Source: CAZJYI01 sp964550025
GTDB lineage: Bacteria > Verrucomicrobiota > Kiritimatiellia > UBA8416 > CAYOBW01
Direction: 5' to 3'
DNA: 16,038 nucleotides
Assembly (NCBI GenBank): GCA_964550025.1
Contig: CAZJYI010000216.1
Span: 1-16,038 of the forward strand
The notes below the pieces were generated by a model. It was not told the origin of the DNA, made no database searches, and saw only the letters and a program-made list of their open reading frames with translations. Below are positions 14,605-16,038 of this stretch, in pieces (within the stretch, counting starts at the first letter, position 1; every line of letters begins with the position of its first letter). Both the position numbers and the translations under genes were made by a program.

Positions 14605-16038
14605 CTACTTTCCCGACAGACACGTTACGGTGCCGTCAGTGCACGACAAGAGCAGGCGGCCGGGCAGGGCGGCCATGCCATCCAGGGCGGGGGCGGCGGG
14701 CAGGCTGCACCGGGCACGAATGGAGCCGTCATCCGGGTTCACGGCCAGCAGCATTCCCGGTCCGGCCTCGCGGACACGCGCCAACCCCTTGTGCTCGGGA
14801 TCGTCCGCGGGCCCGGCGACAAACAGCGTCTCGCCGGCCAGGACCGTAGCACGCACGAGCGCCGGGACGGCGACGCGCCACGTCTCCTTGGGGCGGCCTT
14901 TCCTCTGGTTCCCGCCGACCGGCTTCGGCACGGCGTACAGCCCGTACGGGTTCCTTGCGTGCGCAATGCGGCCCTCGTCCTGGTAACCGTCCTTGACCAC
15001 ACCCACGTGCCCCGCGTGCACGTCGCGGGGGTTCCCCGGATCGTACTTCAGACGACCATACCCGAACAGCATCTTCTCGCCGACGGCCATCACGCGTCCC
15101 GCCGGCACGGCGCGCGCCGCCTGCGGCCAGCCGCCGAACCCCCCGCGCATCCACGTTCCGTACTGCCAGTACGTGCGGTGCCACCACGTGTCATCGAGAA
15201 AACCGGTTGCACTGAACAGGTGCGGTTTCACGGCCTTGTCGACGTTGCCTTCGGCATCAAATCCGTTCCAACGCGAATACACGAGCCCACCGGAAGCGGA
15301 CAGAATGTCGGGCTGAATGGGCGGGGCCTGTCCCCCACCCCCCTTCGGTTTGGCGTTGCGGAACTGCTCCGGCCCCAGGGCATCGAACTGACGGTCCACG
15401 AGTGCCTCGCCGGACGTGACGTCCAGCGCGCACAGACGTGTGCCGCCGTCGAGGTAGGGCGAGCGGCCGGCCGTGAACCAGGCCCGGCCGTCGCGGACCA
15501 GAACGCTGCCGTGCACAGGCCACGCCGACGCAACGCGCTCGTGCGCGACGATGTGGCGTTCTTCCGCGGCGACGCGAAAACGCCAGACGAGCTCGCCGTC
15601 GTCAAGCCGCAGACAGTACACCTTCCCGTCGTGCGCACCGAACAGCACGAGCCCGCCGGCAATCGTCGGCGGCGAATCGACCGCCCCGCCCACGGTTCGT
15701 TTCCACACGACCTTGCCCGAAGCGGCATCCAGCGCATAGACGGTGTGCGCGTCAACGCGCGACACGAGGACCTTCCCGCCGGCCGCCGTCAGGGCCGTCA
15801 ACTTGCCACCAAGGTCGGTACGCCACGTGCTCTCCAGCCTCGCGGGCACTACCGCCCCCGTCGCCCCGCTGCGCGCCGCGTCGGCACGATAGGTGGGCCA
15901 GGACGCGGAGGGCTGAGGGCTGAGACCTGAAACCTGAACCAATTCGTAGGCCGGGCCCTTCTCGAGCCGCCCTGCCCCCGGCCCCCCGGCCCCAGGCCCC
16001 CCGCCCCCCGGCCCCGGCACCCGAGCACACCCCCCCCC
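14605..16038 (-). CDS. PQQ-type beta-propeller protein, 5' partial
   Basis: The frame is open to the window edge, so only the last 477 codons are present; the GTG at 16020 is not a credible start. The visible part is paralogous to the C-terminal half of the 1732-4977 protein. Shared blocks are KGPAY before the linker, WPTYRADAARSGAT (cf. WPTFRHDPERSGST), DSPPTIAGGLVLFGAHDGKVYCL, ESAWPVHGSVLV-type (here ASAWPVHGSVLV) with AWFTAGRSPYLDGG, and a C-terminal DGMAALPGRLLLSCTDGTV. It forms PQQ/quinoprotein-like blades and is probably extracytoplasmic like its paralogue. The N-terminal part seen in this window is a Gly/Pro-rich linker encoded by a G-rich tract. It ends 6 bp before the sigma factor start. 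Function beyond a beta-propeller is unknown. Confidence 0.85.
   Translation of the reverse strand, partial: GGGCARVPGPGGGGPGAGGPGAGRLEKGPAYELVQVSGLSPQPSASWPTYRADAARSGATGAVVPARLESTWRTDLGGKLTALTAAGGKVLVSRVDAHTVYALDAASGKVVWKRTVGGAVDSPPTIAGGLVLFGAHDGKVYCLRLDDGELVWRFRVAAEERHIVAHERVASAWPVHGSVLVRDGRAWFTAGRSPYLDGGTRLCALDVTSGEALVDRQFDALGPEQFRNAKPKGGGGQAPPIQPDILSASGGLVYSRWNGFDAEGNVDKAVKPHLFSATGFLDDTWWHRTYWQYGTWMRGGFGGWPQAARAVPAGRVMAVGEKMLFGYGRLKYDPGNPRDVHAGHVGVVKDGYQDEGRIAHARNPYGLYAVPKPVGGNQRKGRPKETWRVAVPALVRATVLAGETLFVAGPADDPEHKGLARVREAGPGMLLAVNPDDGSIRARCSLPAAPALDGMAALPGRLLLSCTDGTVTCLSGK
15908..15935. repeat. Heptanucleotide tandem repeat inside the second PQQ gene
   Basis: Four 7-bp units GAGGGCT, GAGGGCT, GAGACCT, GAAACCT, with a partial fifth (GAACCAA). 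They encode the linker VSGLSPQPSAS region just before WPTYRAD, the same place as the unrelated heptad repeat at 2947-2974 in the paralogue. Confidence 0.6.
15965..16038 (-). repeat. G-rich low-complexity tract at the window end
   Basis: On the minus strand this is a series of runs of four to eight G separated by one to several bases, encoding GGGGPGAGGPGAG. Several G4-plus runs close together give strong G-quadruplex potential, and the window ends in eight C on the plus strand. This is a likely place for an assembly break. Confidence 0.6.

Noticed and set aside
14791..15930. A 379-codon open frame on the plus strand
   Set aside because: It is antisense to the second PQQ gene and has shadow-frame composition.

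Overview
The window is GC-rich and reads like an environmental or metagenome contig from the Planctomycetes-Verrucomicrobia-Lentisphaerae (PVC) group, probably Planctomycetota. The evidence is the gene content: secreted sulfatases, a GH106-like glycoside hydrolase, large PQQ-type beta-propeller proteins with a methyltransferase-like head, an ECF sigma factor beside a Ser/Thr kinase with a CPxCG-type zinc motif, a decayed NxxGxxAF-repeat protein, heptanucleotide tandem repeats and many GTAG-headed palindromic repeats. The phylum call is inference; there is no rRNA or other marker gene here.

Layout. Bases 1-1635 (+ strand) form a toxin-antitoxin patch: a degraded BrnT-like toxin remnant, an intact vapBC pair with a promoter and operator-like palindrome, and an intact dinJ/relB-yafQ pair with all known YafQ catalytic residues. 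From 1732 to 5516 (- strand) lies a two-gene unit: a sulfatase that has lost its whole catalytic middle, overlapping a 1081-residue secreted PQQ beta-propeller protein. Bases about 5610-6434 (+ strand) are a gene graveyard: an NxxGxxAF-repeat pseudogene, then a vapB antitoxin whose vapC partner is cut off after nine recognisable residues. Bases 6682-16038 (- strand) read, in transcription order: a second PQQ propeller protein (5' end outside the window), an ECF sigma factor, a membrane Ser/Thr kinase, an iduronate-2-sulfatase-like enzyme and a GH106-like glycosidase.

How the genes may work together. The sulfatase, the GH106-like enzyme and the PQQ proteins are all predicted to be exported and suggest breakdown of a sulfated, possibly rhamnose-containing polysaccharide. 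The sigma factor starts 6 bp after the second PQQ gene and is followed by the kinase, so the pair is a plausible regulator of the cluster (inference).

The most interesting structure is repetitive. Palindromic units with a GTAG head occur just 3' of three consecutive minus-strand genes, in at least four sequence families, which is the signature of REP/BIME elements. One REP supplies the sulfatase stop codon. The two PQQ paralogues each carry four 7-bp tandem units of unrelated sequence at the same linker position in the coding region. The 100-N gap at 9382-9481 is flanked by an identical 55-bp sequence, so it is almost certainly a scaffolding artefact that splits one continuous GH106-like gene.
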